Shown in pieces: positions 24,931 through 33,967 of a stretch of 64,000 bases of DNA (positions within the stretch are counted from its first letter, which is position 1; every line of letters begins with the position of its first letter). The position numbers and the translations under genes were made by a program. Source of the DNA: Planococcus citreus. Its GTDB lineage: Bacteria > Bacillota > Bacilli > Bacillales_A > Planococcaceae. The DNA lies in NCBI RefSeq assembly GCF_003664125.1, contig NZ_RCCP01000005.1, positions 1 to 64,000 of the forward strand, in the 5' to 3' direction. The notes beneath the pieces were generated by a model. The model did not search any database and had not been told where the DNA came from. It saw only the letters and a program-made list of their open reading frames with translations.

Positions 24931-26134
24931 AGTATGGGACAAGCGGCTCCGGCGCTATACGACGGAAGTCCAGAATTATTTAAAATTCATCGTCACCGGC
25001 CATATTGCGGTCGTCATGCTGTTCGCCATCGGGGCGGCCGGCTACGCTTACAGCGAATGGGTGCAAAATGTGCCGCCGGAATTTCCGGCAGCGCTATTGA
25101 TGGCAGTATTGTTCGGGGCGCTATTGTCCTACAGCCCGCCGGTAACTTTATTGAAACAGGCGGACGGGGTGTATTTACTCCCTCTTGAAAGCCGGCTTGA
25201 TGAATATTTGAAACCGGCACTTCGCTGGACTTATGTGTCGCAGCTGTATTTGCCGATTGTCGTATTTATCGTCTCCTTGCCGCTCATCAAAGCCTTATAC
25301 GGCTTGCCTTCGTCTTATTTGATCGGGTTTCCGATTCTATTGCTGCTTGTGAAATGGTGGAATGTCAGGAGCGAGTTTCATTGGCGGAAATCCGATGAAG
25401 GGCACAAAGTGTGGCTCGAGCGCGCAGTCCGGTTCTTGCTCGTTGCCGGATTTGTATGGTCGTATGTCGACGGATGGATGATTGTTTCGGCAGTCTTTTT
25501 GTTCGCGATGATTTTCTACGGCAAATGGCTGGAACGCCGCGCTGCGGGAAAAGCATTTCCTTATGGCCATTTCATCGAATTGGAAGAAAACCGCATGCTG
25601 CGCTTTTACCAGTTTGCCAATTATTTCACCGACGTCCCTCATTTGAAAGGGAAGGTGAGGGAGCGCAGATGGCTCAACCCGGTTTATCGTTTGATCAAGA
25701 GCAAAGCTTCGAATGCCCATTTGTATTTGGTGAGCCGGACGTTCATTCGTTCGGATGAGCTGTTCTTTTTATGGGTGCGTTTGACGCTGATCATCCTGGT
25801 CGGCGCTTGGCTCATCCCATTCCAAATCGCGATTGCTTTATTTGCTGGGGCATTGGCGTTCGCTTCCACGATCCAATTATGGCAAGGCTTGAATCAGTCC
25901 CAACATTTCCGCATGGACCAATTGTTTCCGCTTAGCACGCATAGCCGCGAAAAAGCGGTATGGAATTGGGTGCTCGCGGTCCAGTTGATCCAAACTGCAG
26001 CGGCATTGGTCTTGCTGCTGGCACTCGGACAGTTTGCAACAGCGCTACTTATCGCGGCAGTCATAGCCGTCGTTTCGGTCGTGACGCTTGCGGGCGCCAG
26101 AAGAAAATCTGCAAAGCTGAACAAACGAAAATAA
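24914..26134 (+). CDS. ecsB: ABC transporter permease EcsB
   Basis: 406 residues with about eight membrane segments, opening LHEVWDKRLRRYTTEVQNYLKFI as in EcsB. ATG 24914 has GAGGAT 8 bases upstream; ATG 24905 is also in frame. The first 17 bases overlap ecsA. The ecsC gene that follows in B. subtilis is missing; an M20 amidohydrolase gene follows on the other strand. Confidence 0.92.
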   Translation: MKNLHEVWDKRLRRYTTEVQNYLKFIVTGHIAVVMLFAIGAAGYAYSEWVQNVPPEFPAALLMAVLFGALLSYSPPVTLLKQADGVYLLPLESRLDEYLKPALRWTYVSQLYLPIVVFIVSLPLIKALYGLPSSYLIGFPILLLLVKWWNVRSEFHWRKSDEGHKVWLERAVRFLLVAGFVWSYVDGWMIVSAVFLFAMIFYGKWLERRAAGKAFPYGHFIELEENRMLRFYQFANYFTDVPHLKGKVRERRWLNPVYRLIKSKASNAHLYLVSRTFIRSDELFFLWVRLTLIILVGAWLIPFQIAIALFAGALAFASTIQLWQGLNQSQHFRMDQLFPLSTHSREKAVWNWVLAVQLIQTAAALVLLLALGQFATALLIAAVIAVVSVVTLAGARRKSAKLNKRK

Positions 26135-26137
26135 TTT

Positions 26138-26180
26138 AAAAAAGGGTTGGAGAAAATGAAACTTTCTCCAGCCCTTTTAC
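26138..26180. terminator. Bidirectional terminator of ecsB and the amidohydrolase gene
   Basis: Stem AAAAGGGTTGGAGAAA / TTTCTCCAGCCCTTTT with one wobble pair and a 7-base loop between convergent genes. Confidence 0.9.
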
Positions 26181-26188
26181 TATGTCGT

Positions 26189-27355
26189 TTATTCGTGGCA
26201 AGTGACTGCGGCTTTGCCAAGCGTTTTTGCGGCAATCAGCATCGCTTCTTCTTTAAAGTCGAATTTCGGGTGGTGGTGGGGATAGACTTCACCGTCCGGC
26301 ATCGCGCCTGTGAAGAAAAATGTGCCCGGAATCTCTTCGAGGTAATAGGCGAAATCCTCGCCGCCCATTTGCGGCGGGCAATTGAAGACTTCCTCAACAC
26401 CTGGCACATCTTCGGCAAGGTCTCTCAGGAATTCGGTTTCCTTTTCGTGAGTGACGACTGGCGGGTAGCCCCGATGGAATTTAAAGTCGATGTCGCTATT
26501 AGTCGCGATGGCCGTGCCTTTAGCGACGCGCTCCATTTCCTGCTCCATAAGGGTGCGCGTTTCTTCGGTGAAGGATCTGACTGTTCCGTTCAGTTTCGAT
26601 TGGTCGGCAATGATATTGAACGGGTTCTCTGCAACGAATGATGCAATCGTCAAAACTGCGGACTCGAGCGGGTCCACACGGCGTGCGACAAGCTGCTGCA
26701 GGCTAGTGACAAGTTGTGCCCCTGTCACAACGGCGTCGACAGTTTCGTGTGGCATCGCGCCGTGGCCGCCGCGCCCTTGAACAGTGATTTCAAAACGGTC
26801 TGCAGCTGCCATGATCGGGCCAGTCCGGTAATCAATCCGCCCGAATGGCGTTGTCGACCAAAGGTGGGTGCCGAAAATGACATCGACGCCGTCGAGCGCA
26901 CCGTCTTCGATCATCGGTTTCGCACCGCCTGGCGCAAGTTCTTCTGCGTGCTGGTGAATGAGCACATACGTGCCAGGGAGTTCGTCACGCAGCCCGTGGA
27001 GGATTTTGCCAAGAACCAGCAAGGTCGCCGTATGGCCGTCATGTCCGCAAGCATGTACCACATTCGGCACAGTGGATTTATAGCTGGTTTCTTTCTGGTC
27101 CTGAATTGGCAGGGCGTCAAAATCGGCGCGCAAGGCGACCGTCTTGCCTGGCTTACCGCCGCGGATCGTCGCGATGACGCCATTGCCTCCCACGCCAAAG
27201 CGGATATCGACACCGAGATCTTCATAAAAATCGCGGATATATTTAGCAGTCTTGGTTTCCTGGAATGATGGCTCCGGGTTCATGTGCAGGTGGCGGCGGA
27301 TTTCCACCATTTCGGGATAGGCATTATCGAGTTCAGCAAAGATCTTTTCAATCAT
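26189..27355 (-). CDS. M20D-family amidohydrolase (YhaA-like)
   Basis: 388 residues, cytoplasmic. Metal-ligand motifs are in order: ALRADFDALPIQ, NVVHACGHDGHTATLL, LIHQHAEELAPGGA, GGEDFAYYLEEIPGTFFFTGA and the C-terminal PHHHPKFDF. It belongs to the N-acyl-amino-acid/hippurate hydrolase group. B. subtilis YhaA lies at the equivalent place. The acyl substrate cannot be told from sequence. Confidence 0.9.
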   Translation of the reverse strand: MIEKIFAELDNAYPEMVEIRRHLHMNPEPSFQETKTAKYIRDFYEDLGVDIRFGVGGNGVIATIRGGKPGKTVALRADFDALPIQDQKETSYKSTVPNVVHACGHDGHTATLLVLGKILHGLRDELPGTYVLIHQHAEELAPGGAKPMIEDGALDGVDVIFGTHLWSTTPFGRIDYRTGPIMAAADRFEITVQGRGGHGAMPHETVDAVVTGAQLVTSLQQLVARRVDPLESAVLTIASFVAENPFNIIADQSKLNGTVRSFTEETRTLMEQEMERVAKGTAIATNSDIDFKFHRGYPPVVTHEKETEFLRDLAEDVPGVEEVFNCPPQMGGEDFAYYLEEIPGTFFFTGAMPDGEVYPHHHPKFDFKEEAMLIAAKTLGKAAVTCHE

Positions 27356-27403
27356 TGGATCATATCCTTCCTAATTTTCTGGATTTTCTCTAGTTTAACA
27401 TAG

Positions 27404-27433
27404 CAAAAAACAGAACGGGGAAGCCCCGTCCTG
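27404..27433 (-). terminator. Terminator of the cation antiporter gene
   Basis: Stem CAGAACGGGG/CCCCGTCCTG with one mismatch and a minus-strand TTTTTT tail. Confidence 0.85.
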
Positions 27434-28432
27434 TCAGTAAGTGAAATTCAGATATGAAGCAACGAAGTAAAGCAGTACCACCAAAATGGATGGCAAGCTA
27501 TACGCCCATGTTGAAGCTGTCTTCGGCCGGTAAAGCGAGAACATTACCAGTACGCTCATGACGAGCACTGCGCTGGCGATGATGAAATTGGCGCCGGAAA
27601 CTTCAGCAAGAATCGAGCCCTCCACGTAAATCGGGTCCGACAAAGCCAAAATGACCATGTTGAAGATATTGCTTCCGAGAACAGCGCCGACCGCCATATT
27701 GACATTAGACAGGCGGAGCGCGACGAAAACCGAAATCGCTTCCGGCAGGGAAGTGGCAGCGGCCACCAGGAAACTGCCGACAAAGCTCGAGCCGATGCCT
27801 GTCACGACAGCAATTTCATCGCCCGTAATGGAAAGGGCGGTGCCTGCCGCCATGATGACCACAGCGACAAGCGCGAAACGGATGCCCGCGTGTTTCGGGG
27901 ATAAATGCGCACTCGGATTTTTCGGCGCTTTGGCATCGACCGGCTCATCGTCCATATCGATCGTATCCAAGTTCGGCAATTTATTGATGATCAGCATGCC
28001 GATCACATACGTTATTCCGATTGCCAACGAATCGAGGCCGATTCCAAGGAATGTGACATCGGTGCGCAACCACAACGCCAACAATAAGAGCACAATCAGG
28101 AAGATGCCGAGCAGGGAAGAATAGGTGTGGTCCTTGGATGCCCGCTCAAGCATGCGTCTGCGGTTCAGCAGCAAATCGAATCCCGCTAAGATAAATAAAT
28201 TGAACAAATTCGAGCCGATCATATTGCCGACTGCGATATCGGCATTACCGATCGCGGCTGCCGAGAAACTTGTGGAAATTTCCGGGAGACTAGTGGCGCC
28301 GGCAAGCAGAAGCGTTCCGACCATCATGCCGCCCATCGCTGATTTTTCACTGATGACATCCGCATACTGGGACAGTTTAATGGCGGCGAACACGGTGACT
28401 GCTGCAGCCAGCAGAAAATAAATGAATACCAA
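27434..28432 (-). CDS. Sodium/calcium antiporter, CaCA family (YrbG-like)
   Basis: 332 residues with about ten membrane segments in two inverted halves. The two alpha repeats are GATSLPEISTSFSAAAIGN followed by NMIGSNLFNLFI, and AATSLPEAISVFVALRLSN followed by AVLGSNIFNMVI; the acidic Glu in each ATSLPE binds the cation. A polar loop of about 30 residues separates the halves. Expected to exchange Na+ or H+ for Ca2+ across the membrane. Confidence 0.92.
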   Translation of the reverse strand: MVFIYFLLAAAVTVFAAIKLSQYADVISEKSAMGGMMVGTLLLAGATSLPEISTSFSAAAIGNADIAVGNMIGSNLFNLFILAGFDLLLNRRRMLERASKDHTYSSLLGIFLIVLLLLALWLRTDVTFLGIGLDSLAIGITYVIGMLIINKLPNLDTIDMDDEPVDAKAPKNPSAHLSPKHAGIRFALVAVVIMAAGTALSITGDEIAVVTGIGSSFVGSFLVAAATSLPEAISVFVALRLSNVNMAVGAVLGSNIFNMVILALSDPIYVEGSILAEVSGANFIIASAVLVMSVLVMFSLYRPKTASTWAYSLPSILVVLLYFVASYLNFTY

Positions 28433-28475
28433 TAGATGTTCCTCCTAAACAGGTTTCTTCTATATAGACAGCAAA

Positions 28476-28496
28476 ATAGCCGGGCAAGCCGGCCGT
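28476..28496 (-). terminator. Probable terminator of hmoB
   Basis: Stem GCCGG/CCGGC with a 5-base loop, followed on the minus strand by TATTTT. Confidence 0.5.
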
Positions 28497-28499
28497 TGG

Positions 28500-29015
28500 T
28501 TACTCGTCTTCTTCAGGTTTCGCTTTATACATAGTGACATAAGAAGAACCGGAGAAGATATTGGCACGCGGTTTTTCCGCTTCTTTCTGCGGTTTTTCAG
28601 AATGTGCTTTGGCAAAAGCTTGCGACTCTTTCCATTTCTCATAGAATGCCGGAGATTCCCATTCGGTCAGTACGACGTACGTATCGGAATCGAGCGGCCG
28701 CAAAACGCGAAAAGCGACATATCCGGGTTCATTTTCGATTGCCCCGGCACGGTTCTTGAAGCGGTGCTCAAAAACAGGGCGCCCTTCATCGGCCACCGGG
28801 ATATTATTCATGACGAAAAATCCTTTTTCGCGGAACTCGCCGGTGCCATCGACCACTTCAAAACGGCGGGGAGTTTGGAAAATGGATTTGCCTTCGGTTT
28901 CGTGCAATAACAAAGTCGTGTTTTCGCCTTGCATGAGTACCATCGTTTCATCCGCATGCTTTTCGCGCATTTTTTTCATAAATTCGTAGGTTCCTGTCGT
29001 CATATAAACATTCAT
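28500..29015 (-). CDS. hmoB: Heme-degrading monooxygenase HmoB
   Basis: 171 residues. The antibiotic-biosynthesis-monooxygenase-like fold has the HmoB segments RFKNRAGAIENEPGYVAFRVLRP, DSDTYVVLTEWES and SSYVTMYKA. The IsdG-like family opens heme and releases iron. It lies next to and divergent from hemEH, as yhgC (hmoB) lies beside hemEHY in B. subtilis. AGGAGGC precedes the ATG. Confidence 0.92.
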   Translation of the reverse strand: MNVYMTTGTYEFMKKMREKHADETMVLMQGENTTLLLHETEGKSIFQTPRRFEVVDGTGEFREKGFFVMNNIPVADEGRPVFEHRFKNRAGAIENEPGYVAFRVLRPLDSDTYVVLTEWESPAFYEKWKESQAFAKAHSEKPQKEAEKPRANIFSGSSYVTMYKAKPEEDE

Positions 29016-29129
29016 TGAAAAAGCCTCCTAATAATCGGGATACATTTTGAGTTGCTAGTTCACTTTTCCCGAAAACCCTGCGCTTGAAACAGAAGGTGTC
29101 AAATCAGTGAAGGCATTCGGGTCTAATTT

Positions 29130-29158
29130 ATGACAATTGCGCCCAGATTCTATACAAT
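29130..29158 (+). promoter_or_regulatory. hemE promoter
   Basis: ATGACA (29130-29135), 17-base spacer, TACAAT (29153-29158). Transcription would begin near 29165, just before a perfect dyad. Confidence 0.6.
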
Positions 29159-29170
29159 AAGGAGCGGAGC

Positions 29171-29185
29171 GTCTATAGTATAGAC
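29171..29185. promoter_or_regulatory. Perfect 15-base dyad below the hemE promoter, candidate operator
   Basis: GTCTATAGTATAGAC: seven-base arms GTCTATA/TATAGAC around a central G. A further CTATAG is at about 29203. It sits at roughly +6 to +20 of the proposed transcript, where a repressor would block transcription. It does not match the PerR or Fur consensus that I know. Confidence 0.5.
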
Positions 29186-29236
29186 GGATAATGAAGGATA
29201 AACTATAGCCGCAAAGACTGAAGGGATGAATAATTC

Positions 29237-30280
29237 ATGACTTTTAATGATACGTACCTGCGCGCAGCGCGCGGGGAAAAGACCGACCATGTACCGGTAT
29301 GGTATATGCGCCAGGCTGGGCGTTCACAGCCGGAATACCGCAAGATCAAAGAAAAGTATTCATTGGAGGAAATCACGCACCAGCCGGAACTTTGCGCTTA
29401 CGTCACGAAACTGCCGGTCGACCAATACGACGTCGACGCAGCGATTCTTTACAAAGATATCGTGACACCGCTTCCAGCAATCGGGGTGGACGTCAAGATC
29501 AAGGCAGGCATCGGGCCGGTCATCAGCAATCCGATCCGCACAAAAGCGGACATCGATAGACTTGGTGAAATCAATCCTGAGCAAGATGTCGACTACGTGC
29601 TGAAAACGATCAAATTGCTGACAGAAGAGCAATTGAATGTGCCGCTCATCGGCTTTTCGGGTGCACCGTTCACTTTGGCGAGCTATATGATCGAAGGCGG
29701 CCCTTCGAAGAGCTACAACAAAACGAAGGCAATGATGGTATCAGAACCGGAAATGTGGTTTGCGCTCATGGACAAGTTGGCAGACACAATCATTCCTTAT
29801 GTGAAAGCACAGATCCATGCAGGTGCAAAAGCGATCCAGATTTTCGACTCGTGGGTCGGCGCATTGAACGTGGAAGATTACCGCATCTTCATCAAGCCGG
29901 TCATGGACCGCATTTTCAAGGAAATAGGCGAAGAAGGCGTACCGATGACAATATTCGGTGTCGGCGCGAGCCATCTGGCGAACGAATGGCATGAACTGCC
30001 GGTGGATGTGGTAGGACTGGATTGGCGATTGCCGATCACCGAAGCACGTGAAAGAGGCTTGACGAAAGCCTTGATGGGCAATTTCGACCCGTCTTATTTG
30101 CTGGCGGATTGGTCTGTCATCGAAGAACGTACGAAAAAAATCTTGGATATGGGCATGCAGGATGATGGCTATATCTTCAATCTTGGGCACGGGGTCTTCC
30201 CGGAAGTGCAGCCGGACACGCTGAAGCGTCTGACGGCATTTGTCCATGAATACAGTGCAGCTTACAAAAAACAGAACTAA
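29237..30280 (+). CDS. hemE: Uroporphyrinogen decarboxylase
   Basis: 347 residues. The N-terminal signature [17 protein letters not shown] and the second signature [16 protein letters not shown] are present. It converts uroporphyrinogen III to coproporphyrinogen III in heme synthesis in the cytoplasm. AAGGGATG lies before the ATG. hemH follows after 24 bases. Confidence 0.97.
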   Translation: MTFNDTYLRAARGEKTDHVPVWYMRQAGRSQPEYRKIKEKYSLEEITHQPELCAYVTKLPVDQYDVDAAILYKDIVTPLPAIGVDVKIKAGIGPVISNPIRTKADIDRLGEINPEQDVDYVLKTIKLLTEEQLNVPLIGFSGAPFTLASYMIEGGPSKSYNKTKAMMVSEPEMWFALMDKLADTIIPYVKAQIHAGAKAIQIFDSWVGALNVEDYRIFIKPVMDRIFKEIGEEGVPMTIFGVGASHLANEWHELPVDVVGLDWRLPITEARERGLTKALMGNFDPSYLLADWSVIEERTKKILDMGMQDDGYIFNLGHGVFPEVQPDTLKRLTAFVHEYSAAYKKQN

Positions 30281-30304
30281 CAAATCTTTGACGAGGTGAT
30301 AGTG

Positions 30305-31234
30305 ATGAAAAAGACAATGGGATTATTGGTGATGGCGTATGGCACGCCATATTCGGAAGATGATATCGAGCGCTACTACACGCATATCCGCCGCGGCCGC
30401 AAACCGAGCGAAGAAGCGTTGCAGGATTTGAAAGACCGCTACAAGGCGATCGGCGGCATTTCACCGCTGGCTAGAATTACAGAAGATCAGGCAAATGGCT
30501 TGTGTGACCGCTTGAACGAATTGCAGGATGACATCGAGTTCAAAATGTATCTCGGCTTGAAGCATATCGAGCCATTCGTGGAAGACGGCGTGGAAGAGAT
30601 GAAAAAAGACGGCATCGAAGAAGCGATTTCAATCGTTCTTGCGCCGCATTTCTCGACATTCTCCGTTAAATCTTACAACGGCCGTGCAAAAGAAACAGCC
30701 GATAAGCTCGGCATCAAGCTGACTTCAGTGGAAAGCTGGTACACAGAGCCGAAATTCATCCAATTCTGGAGCGAAAAAGTAAGCGCAGCATTTGCTGAAA
30801 TGTCAGAACAAGAACGCGCGAAATCTTGTCTGATCGTCTCTGCGCATTCCTTGCCGGAGAAAATCATCGCAAATGGCGATCCATACCCAGACCAATTGAA
30901 AGAAACAGCTGACTTGATTGCTGAAGCGGCGGGTGTTGAAAACTACGAAATTGGCTGGCAAAGTGCCGGGCAGACGCCGGAACCGTGGATCGGGCCGGAT
31001 GTCCAGGATTTGACGCGCGATTTGCATGAAGAAAAAGGCTATACTTCTTTCGTCTACACGCCAGTCGGCTTTATCACAGACCATTTGGAAGTCCTGTACG
31101 ATAACGACTACGAATGCAAAATTGTTTGTGATGAAATCGGCGCGACATACCGCCGGCCGGAAATGCCGAACGTAGATCCATTGTTTATCGATGGAATGGC
31201 CAATGTTGTGTTGAATAAATTGAACGAAAACTGA
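30305..31234 (+). CDS. hemH: Coproporphyrin ferrochelatase
   Basis: 309 residues, the B. subtilis HemH length. [23 protein letters not shown] opens it and SAHSLPEKI carries the metal-inserting His; [19 protein letters not shown] includes the Glu of the active site. It inserts iron into coproporphyrin III in the Firmicutes pathway. ATG 30305 follows GAGGTGAT at good distance. The usual next gene hemY is missing here; a terminator follows. Confidence 0.96.
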   Translation: MKKTMGLLVMAYGTPYSEDDIERYYTHIRRGRKPSEEALQDLKDRYKAIGGISPLARITEDQANGLCDRLNELQDDIEFKMYLGLKHIEPFVEDGVEEMKKDGIEEAISIVLAPHFSTFSVKSYNGRAKETADKLGIKLTSVESWYTEPKFIQFWSEKVSAAFAEMSEQERAKSCLIVSAHSLPEKIIANGDPYPDQLKETADLIAEAAGVENYEIGWQSAGQTPEPWIGPDVQDLTRDLHEEKGYTSFVYTPVGFITDHLEVLYDNDYECKIVCDEIGATYRRPEMPNVDPLFIDGMANVVLNKLNEN

Positions 31235-31283
31235 TCCTGACGAATTGTCTAGGATGCAAGTTTTCAATCAATAAACCGTTACT

Positions 31284-31320
31284 AAAACGCCGCTCAGCAG
31301 TTAACTGTGGCGGCGTTTTA
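31284..31320 (+). terminator. Terminator of hemEH
   Basis: Stem AAAACGCCGC/GCGGCGTTTT with a 16-base loop. Confidence 0.8.
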
Positions 31321-31385
31321 TCAATGAATGGGCAAAAATTTCGGCCAGTGGGAGCAATATGTACCCACCGCAAGGAGGAAATCAC

Positions 31386-31841
31386 ATGAAAAAATGGATC
31401 GTACTTGTGCTGGTGATGCTGCTGTTGGCAGCATGCGGCGAAGAAGATTCATCGGCTGGTACGGGCGAACTGCCGCAACAAGTGGAAGTCGAGTTCAATA
31501 CAGAAGAAACCGCCGAGCCCGGCGAAGAAGTTCGGCTATCAGCTACTGTCACACAAGGCACAGAGGCAGTAGAAGATGCAGATGAAGTAGTCTTTGAAGT
31601 ATGGCAGTCTGGGGCTCGCGAAAACAGCGAAATGCTAGAAGCAAGTCATACACAAGACGGGGTTTATGAACATAGCTGGACGGTGGAAGAAGAAGGGCTG
31701 TATTTTATCCAAGCCCATACGACGGCCCGCCGTATGCATGTCATGCCAAAAATGGAATTGACAGTAGGCGATCCGGATCCGGAAACGATCGTGCCTGACG
31801 ATAGCGAAGACTCGGATGCCATGGAAAAGATGGGACATTGA
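31386..31841 (+). CDS. YtkA-like lipoprotein
   Basis: 151 residues. The signal MKKWIVLVLVMLLLAAC ends with a lipobox Cys at residue 17. The remainder has a beta-sandwich-like pattern (VEVEFNTEETAEPGEEVRLS, DEVVFEVWQSG, YEHSWTVEEEGLYFIQAHTTARRMHVMPKMELTV) typical of YtkA/FixH-like domains that bind copper or handle its delivery in some relatives. The His/Met-rich RRMHVMPKM could be such a ligand set; that is inference. AAGGAGG precedes ATG 31386. Confidence 0.75.
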   Translation: MKKWIVLVLVMLLLAACGEEDSSAGTGELPQQVEVEFNTEETAEPGEEVRLSATVTQGTEAVEDADEVVFEVWQSGARENSEMLEASHTQDGVYEHSWTVEEEGLYFIQAHTTARRMHVMPKMELTVGDPDPETIVPDDSEDSDAMEKMGH

Positions 31842-31888
31842 TTTTTTCGTCCTTGCCACTGTTGCATAACAGATCTAAGGTGATGCAT

Positions 31889-31923
31889 AAAAAAACGGCC
31901 GGAGAATTTCTCCGGCCGTTTTG
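31889..31923. terminator. Bidirectional terminator between the YtkA-like and yhfH genes
   Basis: Stem AACGGCCGGAGA/TCTCCGGCCGTT flanked by A and T runs. Confidence 0.9.
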
Positions 31924-31928
31924 TCTAT

Positions 31929-32054
31929 TTAGATTTCGTTGCAGGTCTGGCAGTGATTGCCGTAGCACTCGTGCTGCTCTTCGATTTTCTCTCCGCAAGT
32001 GGCACACTGTTTCGGGGGCAAGTTCTTGAAGAATTCGACTACGTTCTCAATCAT
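31929..32054 (-). CDS. yhfH: YhfH-family 41-residue zinc-ribbon-like protein
   Basis: Starts MIENVVEFFKNLPPKQCATC and contains GEKIEEQHECYGNHCQTC. The two CxxC pairs (C17-C20 and C35-C38) with C30 and His residues suggest a small zinc ribbon. AAGGAG lies 10 bases before the ATG and a terminator follows. In B. subtilis yhfH lies close to lplJ, as here. Function unknown. Confidence 0.85.
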   Translation of the reverse strand: MIENVVEFFKNLPPKQCATCGEKIEEQHECYGNHCQTCNEI

Positions 32055-32198
32055 TTCTACCAGCTCCTTTTTGTTATAGTACTGTAAGTGATAAACACAG
32101 TGTATTATAACAGTTTAGATCCGTCAACCCTTAACCGTGATTATTTTGAAAAATTCCGTTAAAATAAAGATAGTCACTAGTAAAAAAGGAGAGAGATC

Positions 32199-33191
32199 AT
32201 GTATTTCGTAGATAATAAAGGCATAACAGATCCGCGCATCAACCTGGCCATCGAGGAATATTTATTGAAAACGATGGATGTCGACCAAAACCCGTTCCTT
32301 CTGTTCTACATCAATGAACCGTCCATCATCATCGGGAAAAACCAAAACACAGCAGAGGAAATCAATACCGATTATGTGGATTCAAACGGTATCCACGTCG
32401 TCCGCCGGCTTTCAGGCGGAGGAGCCGTCTATCATGACCACGGCAATTTAAACTTCAGTTTCATTACAAAGGATGACGGCAACAGTTTCCGTGATTTCCG
32501 CAAGTTCACAGAACCGGTCGTCAAAGCTTTGCAGGATATGGGCGTCAACGCCGAACTTTCAGGGCGCAACGACCTTCTCGCTGAAGGGCGCAAAATATCA
32601 GGAAATGCACAGTTTGCAACGAGAGGCCGAATGTTTAGCCACGGCACGCTGTTGTTCGATACGAAAATGGACGAAGTCGTCTCGGCATTGAAAGTGAATA
32701 AGGAAAAGATCGAATCGAAAGGCATCAAATCGATCCGCAGTCGCGTGGCGAATATTTCAGAGTTTTTGGAGCAGGACATGTCGGTTGGACAATTCCGTGA
32801 AGCTGTGCTGCATTCAATTTTTGCTGGTGAGGAAAATGTCCGTTTTTGGGAACTCACCGACCAGGATTGGGACAATATCCACGAATTGTCGAGAGAGCGC
32901 TACGCTAATTGGGACTGGAATTACGGCAAGTCGCCGAAATTCAACATCAAGCATTCGCACCGATTCCCTGTCGGCGGAATCGATGTCCGCCTCCAAGTGG
33001 AAAAAGGCATCGTCCAGGAAGCGCATATTTACGGCGACTTCTTCGGTGTCGGCGATGTAGCGGAAATCGAACAGGCACTCACCGGTGTGAAATATGAACG
33101 CGCAGCGCTTGCTGAAGCGATTGAAGAGATCGACATCCCGAAATTGCTCGGGGGGATCACGACAGAAGATTTCCTCAAGTTGATTTATTAA
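32199..33191 (+). CDS. lplJ: Lipoate-protein ligase LplJ
   Basis: 330 residues. The ligase motif VVRRLSGGGAVYHDHGNLNFSF is complete; NARSRG-like ATP contacts appear as SGRNDLLAEGRKISGNAQF. It attaches scavenged lipoate to the acyl carrier domains of oxidative enzymes. The C-terminal domain (about 250-330) is present. AAGGAGAGAG precedes the ATG. Confidence 0.95.
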   Translation: MYFVDNKGITDPRINLAIEEYLLKTMDVDQNPFLLFYINEPSIIIGKNQNTAEEINTDYVDSNGIHVVRRLSGGGAVYHDHGNLNFSFITKDDGNSFRDFRKFTEPVVKALQDMGVNAELSGRNDLLAEGRKISGNAQFATRGRMFSHGTLLFDTKMDEVVSALKVNKEKIESKGIKSIRSRVANISEFLEQDMSVGQFREAVLHSIFAGEENVRFWELTDQDWDNIHELSRERYANWDWNYGKSPKFNIKHSHRFPVGGIDVRLQVEKGIVQEAHIYGDFFGVGDVAEIEQALTGVKYERAALAEAIEEIDIPKLLGGITTEDFLKLIY

Positions 33192-33202
33192 GATTTTCTG
33201 TG

Positions 33203-33230
33203 GAGCCTGCTTTCGAGCAGGCTCTTTTGT
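33203..33230 (+). terminator. Terminator of lplJ
   Basis: 9-bp stem GAGCCTGCT/AGCAGGCTC with the stable loop TTCG and TTTTGTT tail. Confidence 0.92.
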
Positions 33231-33262
33231 TAGAATAGAAAGAAACGGAAGGGGGAAGGGAC

Positions 33263-33967
33263 ATGGGTGAACAGCGGATATTCATTGTAGAAGATGATGC
33301 GAAGATCGCTTCGCTGTTATCGGATACATTGCGCAAATATCATTACCAAGTCGAAACTGCGAAAGACTTCGACCGCATCTTGGAGGAGTTTACCGCCTTC
33401 GACCCCCATTTGATTCTTTTGGATATTAATTTGCCTTCTTATGACGGCTATTACTGGTGCCGGCAGTTGAGGCAGCAGACAACTTGCCCAATCTTGTTCA
33501 TTTCCGCCAGGTCAGGCGAAATGGACCAGGTATTTGCACTGGAAAACGGCGGAGACGATTTCATTACGAAACCTTTCCATTACGAAATCGTCCTTGCAAA
33601 AATAAGAAGCCATTTAAGAAGGTCTTATGGGGAATATGCACCAAAACAAGAAGAGCGCACGGTTCGTGCAGGACGGCTCATTTTATATATGGAGCGGCTT
33701 GAATTGCATTGCCGGGAAACGGAGATCCCGCTCCAGAAAAAAGAAAGCACCATTTTAGAACTATTGATTGCCGCGTATCCGAAAGTGGTGACGCGTGAGC
33801 AATTGCTAGAGGAGCTATGGGATGACCAGGCGTTCGTCGATGAAAATACTTTGAATGTCAATATGGCCCGCGTGCGCAAGAAGTTGACGGATTACGGCAT
33901 CCAGAGTTTCATTGAGACGGTGCGCGGCGCCGGCTACCGGTTGATCCTTGGCAGGGAGGAGCAATGA
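33263..33967 (+). CDS. OmpR-family response regulator, BceR type
   Basis: 234 residues. The receiver domain has phosphoacceptor D54 in LILLDINLPSYDG, conserved acidic pair EDD near residue 10 and K near 105 (ITKPF). The C-terminal winged helix (LIAAYPKVVTREQLLEELWDDQAF, NVNMARVRKKL, IETVRGAGYRL) is OmpR/PhoB-like. The following sensor and ABC genes make it a BceR-type regulator of the transporter. Stop overlaps the kinase start by 4 bases. Confidence 0.92.
   Translation: MGEQRIFIVEDDAKIASLLSDTLRKYHYQVETAKDFDRILEEFTAFDPHLILLDINLPSYDGYYWCRQLRQQTTCPILFISARSGEMDQVFALENGGDDFITKPFHYEIVLAKIRSHLRRSYGEYAPKQEERTVRAGRLILYMERLELHCRETEIPLQKKESTILELLIAAYPKVVTREQLLEELWDDQAFVDENTLNVNMARVRKKLTDYGIQSFIETVRGAGYRLILGREEQ

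Noticed and set aside
29171-29185. PerR or Fur box at hemE
   Set aside because: The dyad GTCTATAGTATAGAC does not fit TTATAATNATTATAA or the Fur 19-mer.
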